A DNA stretch of 64,000 bases from Cytidiella melzeri (GCA_022592445.1 JABYQR010000264.1:1-64000); one strand, 5' to 3'. Shown: positions 34,145 to 45,075, counted from the first letter of the stretch. Translations and numbers: made by a program. The notes: a model not told the origin generated them from the letters alone.

Positions 34145-34816
34145 CCCACATGTACCATGGTTGACCCGCGCGGTTCTGATCAAGTTGGGCGAGTTTGCAG
34201 ACGTCAATGTCCATCAAGAGAAGGCAGCGATGGTCGCTGTTGGTTTTTCCTACGAAGTATAATTAGATGAAGATGGCGGGCTTATCAGAATACTCACCTT
34301 GTGGTCTCCAACTCAGTGTCCCACAGTCGTGAGACGAGACAGCAAGATGCACCGACCAAAGTTGTGCGTAGAGTTCACGCGTATGCGTCGTGCAGGACAA
34401 GAAACATGAGAACCTGGATGCTGGTTGTAGTGGGAAGAGCTGCAGGTGCATGATGGATGTCTCCGGACCCGAGTCCGTGTCCTTGGGTGGTGCTGATAAG
34501 ATGGGACGCTTTTACTGTACATCTCACCGTATGTGCGACATGACGGAGGACTCTGTGTATACATATGCCAAACGGGGGGAAGATTGCTGGTGGACGGGTT
34601 ATGCCGGAGAGCTGTTGAACGGGGGAGGATCAACGGTGGACTAACCAGGGACAGGTGCGACAAGGAGACGTTGTCAACCCAGTTCGAATGAACTTGGGCC
34701 TGGTGAGTGGGTCTTTCACGCGTTGTGGGCTTGATAAAGTGTCTGATATTCCTACAGACTATCTATCTGTACTACTAGAATTCTACAACAATGTGCACCA
34801 CATTTTGTGTTTATAA
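34145..34816. other. Intergenic region, nothing recognised
   Basis: Upstream region of the aspartic protease gene on the left and flank of the MITE on the right. No gene-like ORF. Confidence 0.5.
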
Positions 34817-34819
34817 ACA

Positions 34820-35241
34820 CACTGGGTAACCACGGCCCAATTTCCGGTGGAAAAACATGAGAAATACGTGAGAAAAAATGGCGATTTTACGGTACCTTTT
34901 TGTAGCAGAAATAGCGCCGAAAAACACTGAATATTTCATCTTGTTTTTCTTGTGAGCGAATGGATGAAAAAGTGGCTTTTTTCTCAATGCGTTTTTCCGG
35001 CCTTTTGGTTTCTGTTGAAAATACCATTGAGAAACGCTCCGTTTAGGCATCACCAAAAGACCGGAAAAACACATTGAGAAAAAAGCCACTTTTTCATCCA
35101 TTCGCTCACAAGAAAAACAAGATGAAATATTCAGTGTTTTTCGGCGCTATTTCTGCTACAAAAAGGTACCGTAAAATCGCCATTTTTTCTCATGTATTTC
35201 TCATGTTTTTCCACCGGAAATTGGGCCGTGGTTACCCAGTG
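34820..35241. mobile_element. CACTA-like palindromic MITE, copy 1
   Basis: 422 bp. Ends CACTGGGTAACC...GGTTACCCAGTG. The two halves are inverted copies of each other over nearly 200 bp (centre about 35030), so the single strand folds into one long hairpin. Flanked by 3-bp duplications ACA (34817-34819 and 35242-35244). CACT...AGTG ends and 3-bp duplications are the marks of the CACTA/EnSpm superfamily. No transposase inside. Second copy at 37978-38399. Confidence 0.9.
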
Positions 35242-35394
35242 ACAGCCTGCACGTCCTCGCCTTTGACCGCCGCCCCTCTTTCTCTCTCTCTCTCTTTACC
35301 ACCACCACCACCCCCCTCCCCGCCCTCGTCCGCGACGACCAGCCGTCTACACTTGTTATCATTAATTCTCTACTCGCAGGCAAACCTTGCCTAG

Positions 35395-36075
35395 TTCACG
35401 GTGCCTCCGCAGCTTCCATGGCATACTCGTCGAGAATTAGACTCCACGCTGTAACAAGGTTTCTGTGACTTACACATTCTAGCCGAAGGATTGTTTCGTG
35501 GGTTGGCACATGACAAGCGATCAAGGCGATCCGTGAAGGAGGCGTAACAGACGTTGGAAATGGACGGTTCGTGGCAGGTGCTGGCAATGCAACTGGCTGC
35601 GATGGGGGGACACCGGCAGCCGACGGCGGTTGTGACGGTGCGGGCGTTGGTCTTGGAGGCTGCGCTGGTCATGGTGGAGTAGGTCAAATATCTTCAGGTG
35701 CCTGTATTTGACCTATGAGAACAGCGAATTGCTGTAGAGGTGATTGAGCGTCGAGTTGGACTAGAGGATAGACGTCACTAACAGCTTCATAGACAAATAA
35801 GACGCATGCGAGCCCAGCTGGTGCCAAGACTGCGATAGATGGCAGCCCCTCTGAGAGAATAGCAGTCGTAACATGGAAAAAAAGGACATCAGCGGTGATC
35901 TAGGGGCTTGATACAGGTAGCCACTCACATCGACAAAAGAAACTGCGTCTATCAAACTCTGGATGATAAACGGGTATCGAGAAACACGGGAGAGGCCCGC
36001 TGCAGAGCGGCTGAGAGGAATTTGACGAAGTAACAACCACAGAAGTACCGCATTGGCCACGGCAGATACACCACC
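35395..36075 (-). pseudogene. Fragment resembling Tul1/Dsc1 transmembrane ubiquitin ligase
   Basis: Reading on the minus strand gives hydrophobic segments AVANAVLLWLLLRQI, then GLSRVSRYPFIIQSLIDAVSF, a donor-like GTGAGT (about 35938), then GLPSIAVLAPAGLACVLFVYE and FAVLIGQIQAPED, followed by a long Pro-rich run and the end ILDEYAMEAAEAP. The SRVS-x-x-x-F...IDA membrane pattern and the IQAPED/Pro-rich linker recall the membrane part of the Golgi/ER Dsc ubiquitin ligase Tul1. This match is from memory. The lumenal N-terminus and the RING are absent, two TGA codons (about 35685, 35670) fit CGA-to-TGA, and the splice frame does not close, so this is a fragment. Confidence 0.5.
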
Positions 36076-36215
36076 ATCTGTGAACGTAGCTTAAAAGAGA
36101 GGACCAAGATGCATTGGAACTCGATGGGCCTTACATGTAGTGATTTTGCGCAACAAGCTTTGCGACCTGATTCACGTCTTTCAGATGACTGCCTTAATCT
36201 TGGGGAATCTGCGAC

Positions 36216-36491
36216 TTACTTCAATCCTACAATGTTAGAGAGTTCGGAGAGTATTCGCAATTCTGAGAACACGGACGGCGTAGGACGAAGTTGGTCGTGA
36301 GGTGAGAGACCTCTGACTTGGCGTTGCCCCTCTTCGACGCGCCACCAATCAATGTCTGCAAGGATTCGCCTGTTGGCGGTCTCAGAACCTGACAACCTGC
36401 GCAGGCTGCGAGAGCCGGTACGTGTTTCAGTAGAACTGGAGTAGGGAGAAGAGCGTGCGGGGGCTGAGAAGGTGCGACGGAGTGAAGGCAT
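36216..36491 (-). pseudogene. 5' part of an agaricomycete Ser-rich protein gene
   Basis: ATG-initiated, 91 codons: MPSLRRTFSAPARSSPYSSS, SGSETANRRILADIDWWRVEEGQ, then LRPTPSVFSELRI. I believe I have seen this MPSLRR...R-x-LADI-x-WWRV N-terminus in many agaricomycete genomes as an unnamed protein of unknown function. The rest of the gene is not evident downstream (lower coordinates), where the Tul1-like fragment begins. Probably truncated. Confidence 0.45.
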
Positions 36492-36659
36492 GGTTGGAGA
36501 TTTTTACAATGGTTGAGAACGACTGGTGCTGAACAGGGGTTGTTGAAAAGCAACTGGCCTTGGATTGATGTACGGGGTAGGATGGTGTGTCGTAGTCGTG
36601 GTCAGAAAAGTTGTAGGTGTGCAAGGGACGCGTGGGACGTCGACGAGGTGGTGGTTGAA

Positions 36660-37386
36660 AGGTGCGGTCAATTCTAAGCTGTTCGTCGTGTTCGTCTGTT
36701 CGTCATGTTCGTCGCGATGATGAAATTTTTTCCGAGGGCATGCCGGCTTGCCGTGATCTGAGTCATCTCTCGCAGATCTCGCACCCCCGCCCTGCTGGCG
36801 GAAGTCCGCTGGTTATTCCGCCTTTGGGATGCCCGTCGGGACTAGCTTTTATGTAAAGAATAATAATGTAGTTATTTGACGGATATTTGTACAAGGGATA
36901 ACATAATTGGCTCGCGTGCACTTCCCGCAATGGACGCCAGCCGTTTTCCACGATTGCGAGGCAATTTCAACACCAGTGGGACTTGCAAACTCGAATGGTC
37001 TCCTTCGGTTGTGTTCTACTCTTACTCATCTACAAATAATTTTTGATTGACTTACTCAAGAGCTGGGGAGGGATGTCCAGCTACAACTGGGGTAACAATG
37101 GGGGGTAAGGCGCGCAAGCCAATTATGTTATCCCTTGTACAAATATCCGTCAAATAACTACATTATTATTCTTTACATGAAAGCTAGTTCCGACGGGCAT
37201 CCCAAAGGCGGAATAACCAGCGGACTTCCGCCAGCAGGGCGGGCGTGCGAGATCTGCGAGAGATGACTCAGATCATGGCAAGCCGGCATGCCCTCGAAAA
37301 AAATTTCATCATCGCGACGAACACAACAAACAGACGAACACGACGAACAGACAAACACGACGAACAGCTTAGAATTGACCGCACCT
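36660..37386. mobile_element. Foldback (long terminal inverted repeat) element, 727 bp
   Basis: Left arm 36660-36915 (starts AGGTGCGGTCAATTCTAAGC) is the inverted copy of 37118-37386, about 255 bp with a few differences and one extra unit of the CGACGAACA-type repeat on the right. The spacer is about 200 bp and non-coding. Flanked by GAA at 36657-36659 and 37387-37389. A non-autonomous DNA element; the superfamily is not clear from these ends. Confidence 0.85.
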
Positions 37387-37977
37387 GAAGAGTAGGATGA
37401 CAACGAGGACGGTAGGCCGTAATGAGCAATCGGATGTGAAGGGGGACAAGTTGAACTTGGACGCGAACCAAACCTTGGCGGCTGTTGAGCCAGCGCTCAT
37501 CAATATTGAGACCAAACGCACAAAGTTGTTGTAAGCTGAGCCCTGTGATTGACGTGGATTAATCAGTCGTCGCCTCAACTATGCTACGGCAAAAACAAAT
37601 CTTACCTTTAACGCCCAAAGCAGTTACGGCTTACTAGAGTCAACCGTAGTCACGGTGCCGTCAGGAAGAACAAGTTTGAGCAATACGATGATGATGTCCC
37701 CGATCATCCAGGCCTTTATGTTTCACCCAATGCTGAGACTCTGCCGGAGATGCCTCCAAAGAACTTGGCTCCGTATTTGGGTGGACTCCCATCACCTTTT
37801 CCGTGGCTCTACGCAAGGCATGCCAACCAAAACCACTATTGGACAGCTCTCTGCCCTAAAAAACCGGAGTACACTGGCATGTTGCATCCAGTGGACCCTC
37901 TTCAAATCACACAGGACAGAGACAACCGCTTCCGACTTCGCAATGTGCAGGAATGGCGCAATCTTGAGGCGTTGTTG

Positions 37978-38399
37978 CACTGGGTAACCATGGCCCAATT
38001 TCCGGTGGAAAAACATGAGAAATACGTGAGAAAAAATGGCGATTTTACGGTACCTTTTTGTAGCAGAAATAGCGCCAAAAAACACTGAATATTTCATCTT
38101 GTTTTTCTTGTGAGCGAATGGATGAAAAAGTGGCTTTTTTCTCAATGCGTTTTTCCGGCCTTTTGGTTTCTGTTGAAAATACCATTGAGAAACGCTCTGT
38201 TTAGGCATCACCAAAAGGCCGGGAAAACGCATTGAGAAAAAAGCCACTTTTTCATCCATTCGCTGACAAGAAAAACAAGATGAAATATTCAGTGTTTTTT
38301 GGCGCTATTTCTGCTACAAAAAGGTACCGTAAAATCGCCATTTTTCCTCACGTATTTCTCATGTTTTTCCACCGGAAATTGGGCCGTGGTTACCCAGTG
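37978..38399. mobile_element. CACTA-like palindromic MITE, copy 2
   Basis: 422 bp, almost identical to copy 1, same ends, 3-bp duplication TTG at 37975-37977 and 38400-38402. It interrupts the repeat-family gene between NLEALL and the next coding block. Confidence 0.93.
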
Positions 38400-39659
38400 T
38401 TGATGAAACTCCTGGATTCCTTGCGCAGAACTTTCCCCCTGAATCACCGTACGCCCCTCCTAGTCCAGGTAGAATCGCCTCTATTTCCCTGGCCAAACAC
38501 ATATGGCTACGACGGCAGCTGGCTGTCTAAGTTGGCAGTTAGCAAGGCACTCAGGATTGTGCGATGCGTCTTCATGATTGCTATGGCTAAGCTCAGTTAT
38601 GCTGGTCATCTCCTGCCTGAGTCGTGGCTCGAAGTTCTGCTTGAGCAGGGACAGCTTGCCTCAGGCGGAATAGATTCTGTGCGTGAATCTTTCATCTGTC
38701 AGAGAACAGAGGATTCCACCACCACCATGACCATCCACCGCTCGGGAATTATTGTCAACGTCACCCGCGGTGCCTTGACCCTGCATATGGAGGAAATCAA
38801 GCTCCTCATCCGTAATTTCTCCTTGCCTGTCTGGCTATACTCCAGCTCCTTCTTCGCATCCTTAGTCTGCAGAATACCTTCCTTCTGCAGAAGACATTGA
38901 GAAGGTTTGTCGAGGTCCCTCAGCCCGTGTTCACAGTGGCGCCTGGGGTACAGAAGTAAACGCAACTCACTCAATAGCGACTCACTGGGTAGCACCCAGC
39001 GCAGCCCCATTGTCAACTTCCACTTAGGATACAACCGACGCTGGTCCATCCCACGCCGGTCCAGCTCCTTCCTCCGGCAACCGACCATGGCTCGGTGATG
39101 TGTCTCCGCCGATCACGCTGGCTTCTGTGAAGCGCAACCCATCAAATCGTCAGCTGCCAGGTGAAACCTGGCAAGAATTCTTTGCCTGGGTCAACGCCGA
39201 GAATGTGAAGAAGGCTGCAAAGATGAGCCCCGAGCAGAAGGCCGAAGTGGCTGCAAGACAGAGGCTGCACGCTGCACTCGACCTGCCCAACAGAAGTCAC
39301 GGCTGTCAGGTGTTCAAGTGGAGCTACAAAAGCGATGGTTCCTACAACAGGAGAGTAGTGGGTCACAAAAAGTGGTGTCATGTCTGGGATGATTCGGCCA
39401 AAACTCAGCGCAGGTACGATCCTTACAGGAACGAGTTTGATATCTGCGATGAGCTCGACCCAACGGCGCAGACTGAGGAAGAGCAGCAGTTTGATTATGA
39501 CAACGACTTTCCCATGATCTCGCCTACGTCTCCAACTTGTTCTCGCTCTCCTCCTCAACCTCAGGATTGTGACGACAACACCCCCATGACTCTACCCACT
39601 CAGCAGTCACTGACGCCTCACCCGCGTCCTCAGTTGTGAGTTTGTTCTTGAATTCCTCA

Positions 39660-39850
39660 TTGACGTTCTCGCTCTCCTCGTCGCCGGTCTCGCTCTCCTC
39701 ATCACCAATCCTGCTCTCCTCGTCGCCGGTCTCGCTCTCCTCATCGCCGATCTTGCTCTCTTTGTTGCCGATCCCGCTCTTCTCGTTGCCGGTCTCGCTC
39801 ACCTCGTTGCCAACCCTGCTCTCCTCGTGGCCGCTCCCGCCCTCTTGCCC
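39660..39850 (+). repeat. Tandem 21-27-bp repeat (Arg/Ser-coding)
   Basis: About nine units of CGCTCTCCTCGTCGCCGGTCT type. In the frame of the surrounding gene they encode an RSRSPRR-like run; on the other strand, a GDEESE run. The gene frame supports the Arg/Ser reading. Confidence 0.85.
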
Positions 39851-40674
39851 CCTGCACTCCTGACTGCTTTGGCCCTCAGCAGTGTCCGCAACAGAACAAC
39901 CCCACCAGTACAAGAACCTCCCCACACATGGCTAGGGTTCGCTCTTCCACACCTGAGCAGCCTGAATGTACTTCCATATCTCTTGGAACGTTGCTGATCT
40001 ATTGCTATGGCATGATTGAGTACTCAATGGAGACGGTGTATAGGAGCCTAGAGTCTTTGATGACAGAGATGCAGGTGTACAACATGATGGGCAGCCGCTA
40101 AGACGACGCCCCTCCTGAGTATCGCATCCCTATGCGAGACCTGTTCACGTACCTCTCCGTACCGCCACCAAACTTTGTAGCCCCTCCACCTACCCTGACC
40201 GACCTAGTCCCAGGTAGTGCTCGGGGATACCCTCTGCATCAACAAAAGAAGTTTGTGGTACAAACTGTGTGCAACAATGGAGGTTCGTGGTGGTACATCC
40301 TGTTCTTGAGGCAACAGGAAGGCAACAATGTGCCTGTTTCCATTTGCATTTGCAACCCTGTCACCGTGAATCACGTTCTGAATCACGTTCTGCAATCGGA
40401 CGTGAAGGCGTCAGCATTTGCAGTAACGCGCCTACTTCTCAGCTGGGGGGTGCGCTTCAACACACTGCAAGCAGTCACGAACACAGTGGATATGTTGCCA
40501 ACACCATTGATGCCGATGTTCTTCAACCACATACCGCTGGGAATGGGCTGCAAGCCACATGGCTACGTTGATACGCCCGGAAATCGGCTAGGCGCGGAGA
40601 AACGGCAGCAGCCCGCCATTTGCGCGGCCCGCGTCATCCTGTGCGGCAAGTCCCTCCACTTTCCCAGCGTCACG

Positions 40675-40748
40675 AGCGCGAGGAGTTCGCCGAGAGCACG
40701 AGGAGTTCGCCGGGGTCACGAGGAGTCCGCCGAGGATCCGAGGACTTG
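40675..40748 (+). repeat. Short tandem repeat in the 1.87-kb insert
   Basis: Three to four imperfect units of ACGAGGAGTTCGCCGAGAGC type. Confidence 0.8.
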
Positions 40749-41163
40749 ACAAGGAGCAATACGCCGGAAACATCCGAGGCCGAGGAATCGCACCGAACTC
40801 TGACACACAGACACGCCCCTTTTTGCATCGGAGCATGGGCCGGCCAGCCACCAAGTGTTTCCGAGGCGGGTCGGACCAACGGTAGAAGAAACTTGACGCG
40901 CGAACCCCGTTTCAGGAAGACTCCTATCACGCCACGCTGTGCAACTCCTGGACGGCGCCTCATCACCTGCTCGCGGCGGTTGGCGCCCCTGCAGCGCAAG
41001 GGCGCGCGCCGCTACGCCGCGTCGACCAACGCTGTGTCCCGCCGGGCGTCGACTCGCTGGACATTTTGCCTCCGCAGACGGAAGTATTCTGCCACCCCGT
41101 TTCCTCGCTCTCGCGTTTGGGTTTAGGACATAGAAGGAAAGGTTTAGGAGAGGGTCTTCAGGG

Positions 41164-41173
41164 TATATAAAAA
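41164..41173 (+). promoter_or_regulatory. TATA box inside the 1.87-kb insert
   Basis: TATATAAAAA, about 155 bp before the ATG of the 175-codon ORF. Confidence 0.55.
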
Positions 41174-41322
41174 GGTGTTGCTTGTACTGCGTAGAGAACC
41201 AATCAATCCCCACCCCAGTTTCCAGAGTTCACTTTACGCTTTGCGTTCGCGTCGAGGGAGTCTCTTCGCGCCCATAGCTGTAGCTTCTTCTGCGTTGTCT
41301 CACTGCGACCTTTCCCACGTTT

Positions 41323-41850
41323 ATGTCCGCGGCATCTACCAACGACAACCCGCCTCGAGTCTGCCGTTACTGTCCAACTGTTCCCCACCTGCCCGACGGT
41401 CGCTGCCCTTACCGCCCGCGCCCGCGCGAGGTTCTACGCCGTTACCCCATCATCCCCGCGCCCACGCCGCCGCCAGAACCCTCAGCAGCGCCTACGGTCT
41501 CCCCTGCGAGATCAACTCCTAAATCACCCTCACCAGCGTCGTCCGTCGCCTCCGTCGCGGACTCGCTTGAAAACTGCTCTTACTGCGATACTCAGAGGGA
41601 TCATCCAGTTCCCCTGCGTTCAGGACCTTTCGTCCCGCTCGACTGCGATCGCCCGCGCGCGCCGCACCCAGATTGCTGGCTATCTCCAGACTTTGAAGGC
41701 GAGGAGCACGAGTGCGAACTAGTACAGTTCAATCTTACCAGCTCAGCCAACGTCGTCGTTGGCCACGCATTTGCCTGTAATACGCATCGCCGTTCGGGAG
41801 GTGTCGTTCTACACTACCGCCCCCGCGCGCAGTCTGTCGAGTCCACTTAA
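41323..41850 (+). CDS. Cys/His- and Pro-rich protein encoded inside the LTR-like insert
   Basis: 175 codons, ATG 155 bp after a TATA box, no stops or shifts. Residues about 13-27 form CRYCPTVPHLPDGRC (C-x2-C-x4-H-x5-C, near a zinc-knuckle spacing). A Pro/Ser-rich linker follows, then a second cluster CSYCDTQRDH ... LDCDRPRAPHPDCW and a hydrophobic C-terminal stretch (SSANVVVGHAFACNTH). Two candidate zinc sites suggest nucleic-acid or protein binding, but the function is unknown. It is the only ORF in the insert with an open, GC-balanced frame. It could instead be an LTR-borne Gag start or a captured gene. Confidence 0.55.
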   Translation: MSAASTNDNPPRVCRYCPTVPHLPDGRCPYRPRPREVLRRYPIIPAPTPPPEPSAAPTVSPARSTPKSPSPASSVASVADSLENCSYCDTQRDHPVPLRSGPFVPLDCDRPRAPHPDCWLSPDFEGEEHECELVQFNLTSSANVVVGHAFACNTHRRSGGVVLHYRPRAQSVEST

Positions 41851-43034
41851 CTGCGATCTCACATAGCCTTCTGCGGCGACTCGCGCGCCATTAGTTTATC
41901 TTTCTCTCACACTTCCTTTCGGCTTCGTTATACTGCGTTTGCTTTTTATCTGCGTTATTTTACTGCGTTACTGCGTTGCGTTTCATCTTCACTGCGTCGA
42001 GCTTACTGCGTTCACTTTCACTGCGCCCGCGTTTTACAGCGACCACTTCATCTTCACCAGCGACCGCGTTTTGTGTTTGAGATTCATATTGCGTCTACGT
42101 TTATCTTCTGCGTCCCTCCGCGCGCCGTTTTCCTACAAGCCGCGACCTTTCATGCGCGCTCTCTTGGAGCCGCGCTATAACTCTTTCGCTTTCACCGCGC
42201 CGACTTGCCCCTTTTACCCGCGATACGCGTGGTAGTTGCCCGGCTAGCTCCCTTCATATAAAACTTTATCACAAAAACCTTGTCGCTCTTTTAGCACAGG
42301 TAAAACTAGGACTCTTAGGCCACCTCGCATTTACTTTAACACTTCCGCGCTTCCACACCTTTACACTTCTATTGCCACTTCGTGGTTGGTGGTGTTGTCT
42401 TTAAGGTTGTTCTTAGTTTGAAGCGTGACTCAGTGTCTCAACGTATTCACCCCAGAGGATTATTGCCTCTATGTAGCAAAGCGTGACGAGTTAATTTGCT
42501 CTTTCCAGGGCCGTGCAGCCTTGCTACAAGGTGGCTCGCTATGGCAACTTGCGCGTGACTCTTTTGCAGACTGGGGTCAAGTCTACGCAGGGCCGAGTGC
42601 ATACCCAACACAGGGTAACCTTCGCATACTGGGTGGATGGGAGTTTGTGGAAGACAATCTCTCCCAGCACCAAGAGGATGTTATCTGTGGGGTGTACAGA
42701 GTGCAGCCAGGTATGTCAAGAAAAAATTGTTTGATTTGCGTAGCTAATATCTATACTAGCTACCGCCAAGGAGGGCCCTTTTAGAAGTGTGTCTCGGTCA
42801 TTGTGGCCATCTGTGACTACTTGGGAGAATTTTGGCATGAATCTCAATTACTGGAGTACTGCCAATGAGTGGTTTTATATCCGCCATCGTGCTTTGATCC
42901 TCGCAGGCCAGGTCCAGCCAAGGTCTGTCGCAGAGTGGAAAAAATCCTTGGCTAGCAGGAAAGTGCCAAAGACGACTGTGTTGCAGAACACAAGGCATCT
43001 GGCGTCGCTGACTCTACCAGCTCCAAGAGGCTAG

Positions 43035-44260
43035 GACGTTACCAAGTAGCATGTTGCTCTTGTGATCGCTGCTCCTGTTTGCGGTATTGGTGTTTCTCTG
43101 TGCTGGGGTGTCTCACTGTGTTGTCTCAAACCGTGTATTCATATTGATCTAAAATATGATATTGCAAGTTACCCTTGTGTAGCTTATGGCGCGCTCAAGT
43201 GACTTGACGCGTCGACACGTCGTAATTATAAGCACATAATCTTAACTCACATTTATCAGAAACGCGCACTCACCTCACTCTAGCTGTTGTCGCTTACTCA
43301 AATAGTACAAGCTCCAGGGTTTTATGACTCAGTGTTGAACATTGAGCAGTATTTCTCTCTCTTTCTTGCCTTCACAGTCTACCGTCTTCCTCTCATTGCT
43401 TCCTCACGATGAACTCTCAACTCCCAGTGTCGAAGTCCCCTGCAACAGATGCCAGGACAAGGAGGGGCCACACTACAAGGTGAGGAAGGAACCCGTCAAA
43501 TCGCCATTCTTCCGGGTGGAGAGCGTCCCTGGCGTTAAGACACGCTGCGGTATTGGTATGATCGCAGCATGAAGCCGGAGTACAGATGCCCTACCTGTCA
43601 GCTTCCAGTAACCAGTCCCCCAGTTGAGTCTGCAATGATTCGCAATGTTTTGTATGTATTGAGGGTGGCAGCAAATGACTGTAGCTGTGCCCGCCCTATC
43701 AATGGCAATTGGCAGGACTTTTTCTTCGAGTTCCCCCCCCCTATGGACAGACTTAATCACGCATTCTGATGTATCATACAGGTCCAGAGCAAATCTAACA
43801 ATGGAGTATGTCTTTGAATCCCTGACACTGCTTATCAGGACTGGCATGTTAGGAACGACATGCAGCCTCTACGTAAGGGGACGTGGAATGTTCGGGTATC
43901 GGCACTCATAGCGGGGTTAATCAGTGCGTGTGTGTTCGCGCTGATGAACACATAACAATGGTATTACAAGTTAGGGAGGGGGGGTGGCAGGGGGAAACAA
44001 GGCTTTACACATTATTGCCGTACACGATGAAAGTCAGAAGTCGCAATGAGCAATCTAGAGCGTACAGAATCCCAAAGTCCTCAAAGCACTCAACGAGAGT
44101 CAAATAACACCACATGGGCCCAAAAGAAGAGCCTCCAAAGGACGCATAAGCCAGCATACCGCCGGGAAAAACCCAGAGCCATGGCTGCATCTTCAGGTAT
44201 GTGTTGGCCCAAAGGAGCTGGACGAGGTCTGGGTGTGGAAGTTTAACAACGAGAGTCAGC
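43035..44260. other. Region without a supportable gene
   Basis: Contains short open pieces with Cys pairs (VPCNRCQDKEGPHY about 43425; YRCPTCQLPV about 43575) that could be remains of another zinc-finger-bearing repeat protein. Too fragmentary to call. Confidence 0.4.
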
Positions 44261-45075
44261 CTAAGCAAGGAATCCGCCATGATCTAATACAGGAAGGCAG
44301 CCAATCTCAGCAGAGAGTTTATGGATTGAGACTGCACTTATCGTGTAGGCTCGTAAATCCTGCGCGTAGATTTGCATGCCCTGCGCAAGTTCTGGTAAGA
44401 GCATCTCCAAAACTTCCCCTACAGAGGGCTTCGTAGCAGTGGGAGTGGTTCTAACTCGAGAATCCGTGAGCTCCGGATCGCCTTTCCTCTCCTCTTCTTT
44501 CACATGTCCTTATTCAGTCTCGCCGTCTTCCTGGCCATCCGTCACCCCTACTCCCTTATTGCTCCTGATTTCTGTCCTCAATGTCCCGCCTTCTCTCATC
44601 GCTGTCCCACCCTCCCTTTCCCCGTTATCGTCGCTCTCTCCTTCGCATTCTGCTCCTTCCACACCACTCATTCCCTGCGTTGTCTGGGCCTGGGGCTGCC
44701 AAGGCCTCGGACTGGAGAGGGGAGTGGATGAGGTGAACACAAACGTTGACATGTGAGATTGGTGGACAGCAGGGGTGGTGGCCAAGGAACCAAGCTCTTC
44801 GCCGCGCCTACAAAGGGACAATTCCCACGCGAGAGCCCAAGGACTTCCATCAAGCGTGCCAGTCGCAGGGAAATCTGGCGGAGCAGGGCCGGCAACTTGA
44901 CTGAAGTCAATTTTGGGAAAGGCCCTGTCAATATTCTCTAGGCTGTAGCGCCTCTTGGGAAGAGAGTCTCTAGCCAGTAGGTAGCAGCCCAAGACGGTGA
45001 CTCACCTCGATGACAGGCAATTGAGCAACGGTGTCGAGCTCCACTCATTGCGCCTCCCAAGCCTCTCCCTCCCAA
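44261..45075 (-). pseudogene. Unrecognised spliced ORF, one in-frame stop
   Basis: Minus strand. An upstream piece ends at a GTGAGT donor (about 45008). The acceptor ...GGCTAG (about 44973) joins it in frame to DSLPKRRYSLENIDRAFPKI. The frame then runs to 44261 with a single TAA at 44510-44512 (CAA-to-TAA would explain it). It includes an acidic Gly-rich part (EGESDDNGEREGG) and a helical end (VGEVLEMLLPELAQGMQI). No family recognised, no membrane segment. It may be another repeat-borne gene. Confidence 0.35.

Larger units (their letters stand above)
40569..42440 (+). mobile_element. 1,872-bp TG...CA insertion (solo LTR-like) in repeat-family gene
   Basis: Starts TGATACGCCCGG and ends GACTCAGTGTCTCA. 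ACGT precedes it (40565-40568) and follows it (42441-42444). Removing the insert and one ACGT restores an uninterrupted reading frame through ...HGYV|FTPEDY..., so both ends are exact. TG...CA ends and a 4-bp duplication fit a very long solo LTR; imperfect inverted ends (TGATAC / GAGACA) also fit. Contains a TATA box (41164) and one ORF (41323-41850), and many CTGCG words from 41900 to 42150. Confidence 0.8.
37393..43034 (+). pseudogene. Repeat-family gene (agaricomycete, unnamed), split by two insertions
   Basis: Pieces in one order. First exon 37393-37530 ending at GTAAGC; then KNLAPYLGGLPSPFPWLYARH...NQNHYWTALCPKKPEYTG (about 37655-37977); MITE 2; YGYDGSWLSKLAVSKALRI...LPESWLEVLLEQG (38403-38900). 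Next a Trp-rich module WQEFFAWVNAENVKKAA ... CQVFKWSYKSDGSYNRRVV ... RYDPYRNEFDICDELDP (39165-39475), an Arg/Ser repeat, PEYRIPMRDLFTYL to the phrase MGCKPHGYV (40120-40568), a 1.87-kb insertion, and finally FTPEDYCLYVAKRDELI...DVICGVYRVQP and NYWSTANEWFYIRHRALILAG (42445-43034). I recall this block order from abundant, unnamed basidiomycete repeat-linked proteins. TGA codons near 39637, 39649 and 39661 and a TAA at about 40100 fit C-to-T changes. No function is assigned. Confidence 0.65.

Noticed and set aside
34811..35101. Repeated lysine- and phenylalanine-rich ORFs in both MITEs
   Set aside because: They are produced by the palindrome and appear on both strands, so they are not genes.
39524..39925. 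Minus-strand 133-codon acidic-repeat ORF
   Set aside because: It is the reverse of an Arg/Ser repeat that continues the plus-strand gene frame on both sides.
40620..41213. 168- and 165-codon overlapping ORFs on both strands in the 1.87-kb insert
   Set aside because: GC-rich DNA with a tandem repeat, open on both strands by composition; the TATA box lies downstream of most of it.
44376..44756. 126-codon plus-strand ORF
   Set aside because: Shadow of the minus-strand spliced frame at 44261-45075; composition is low-complexity Ser/Pro/Leu.
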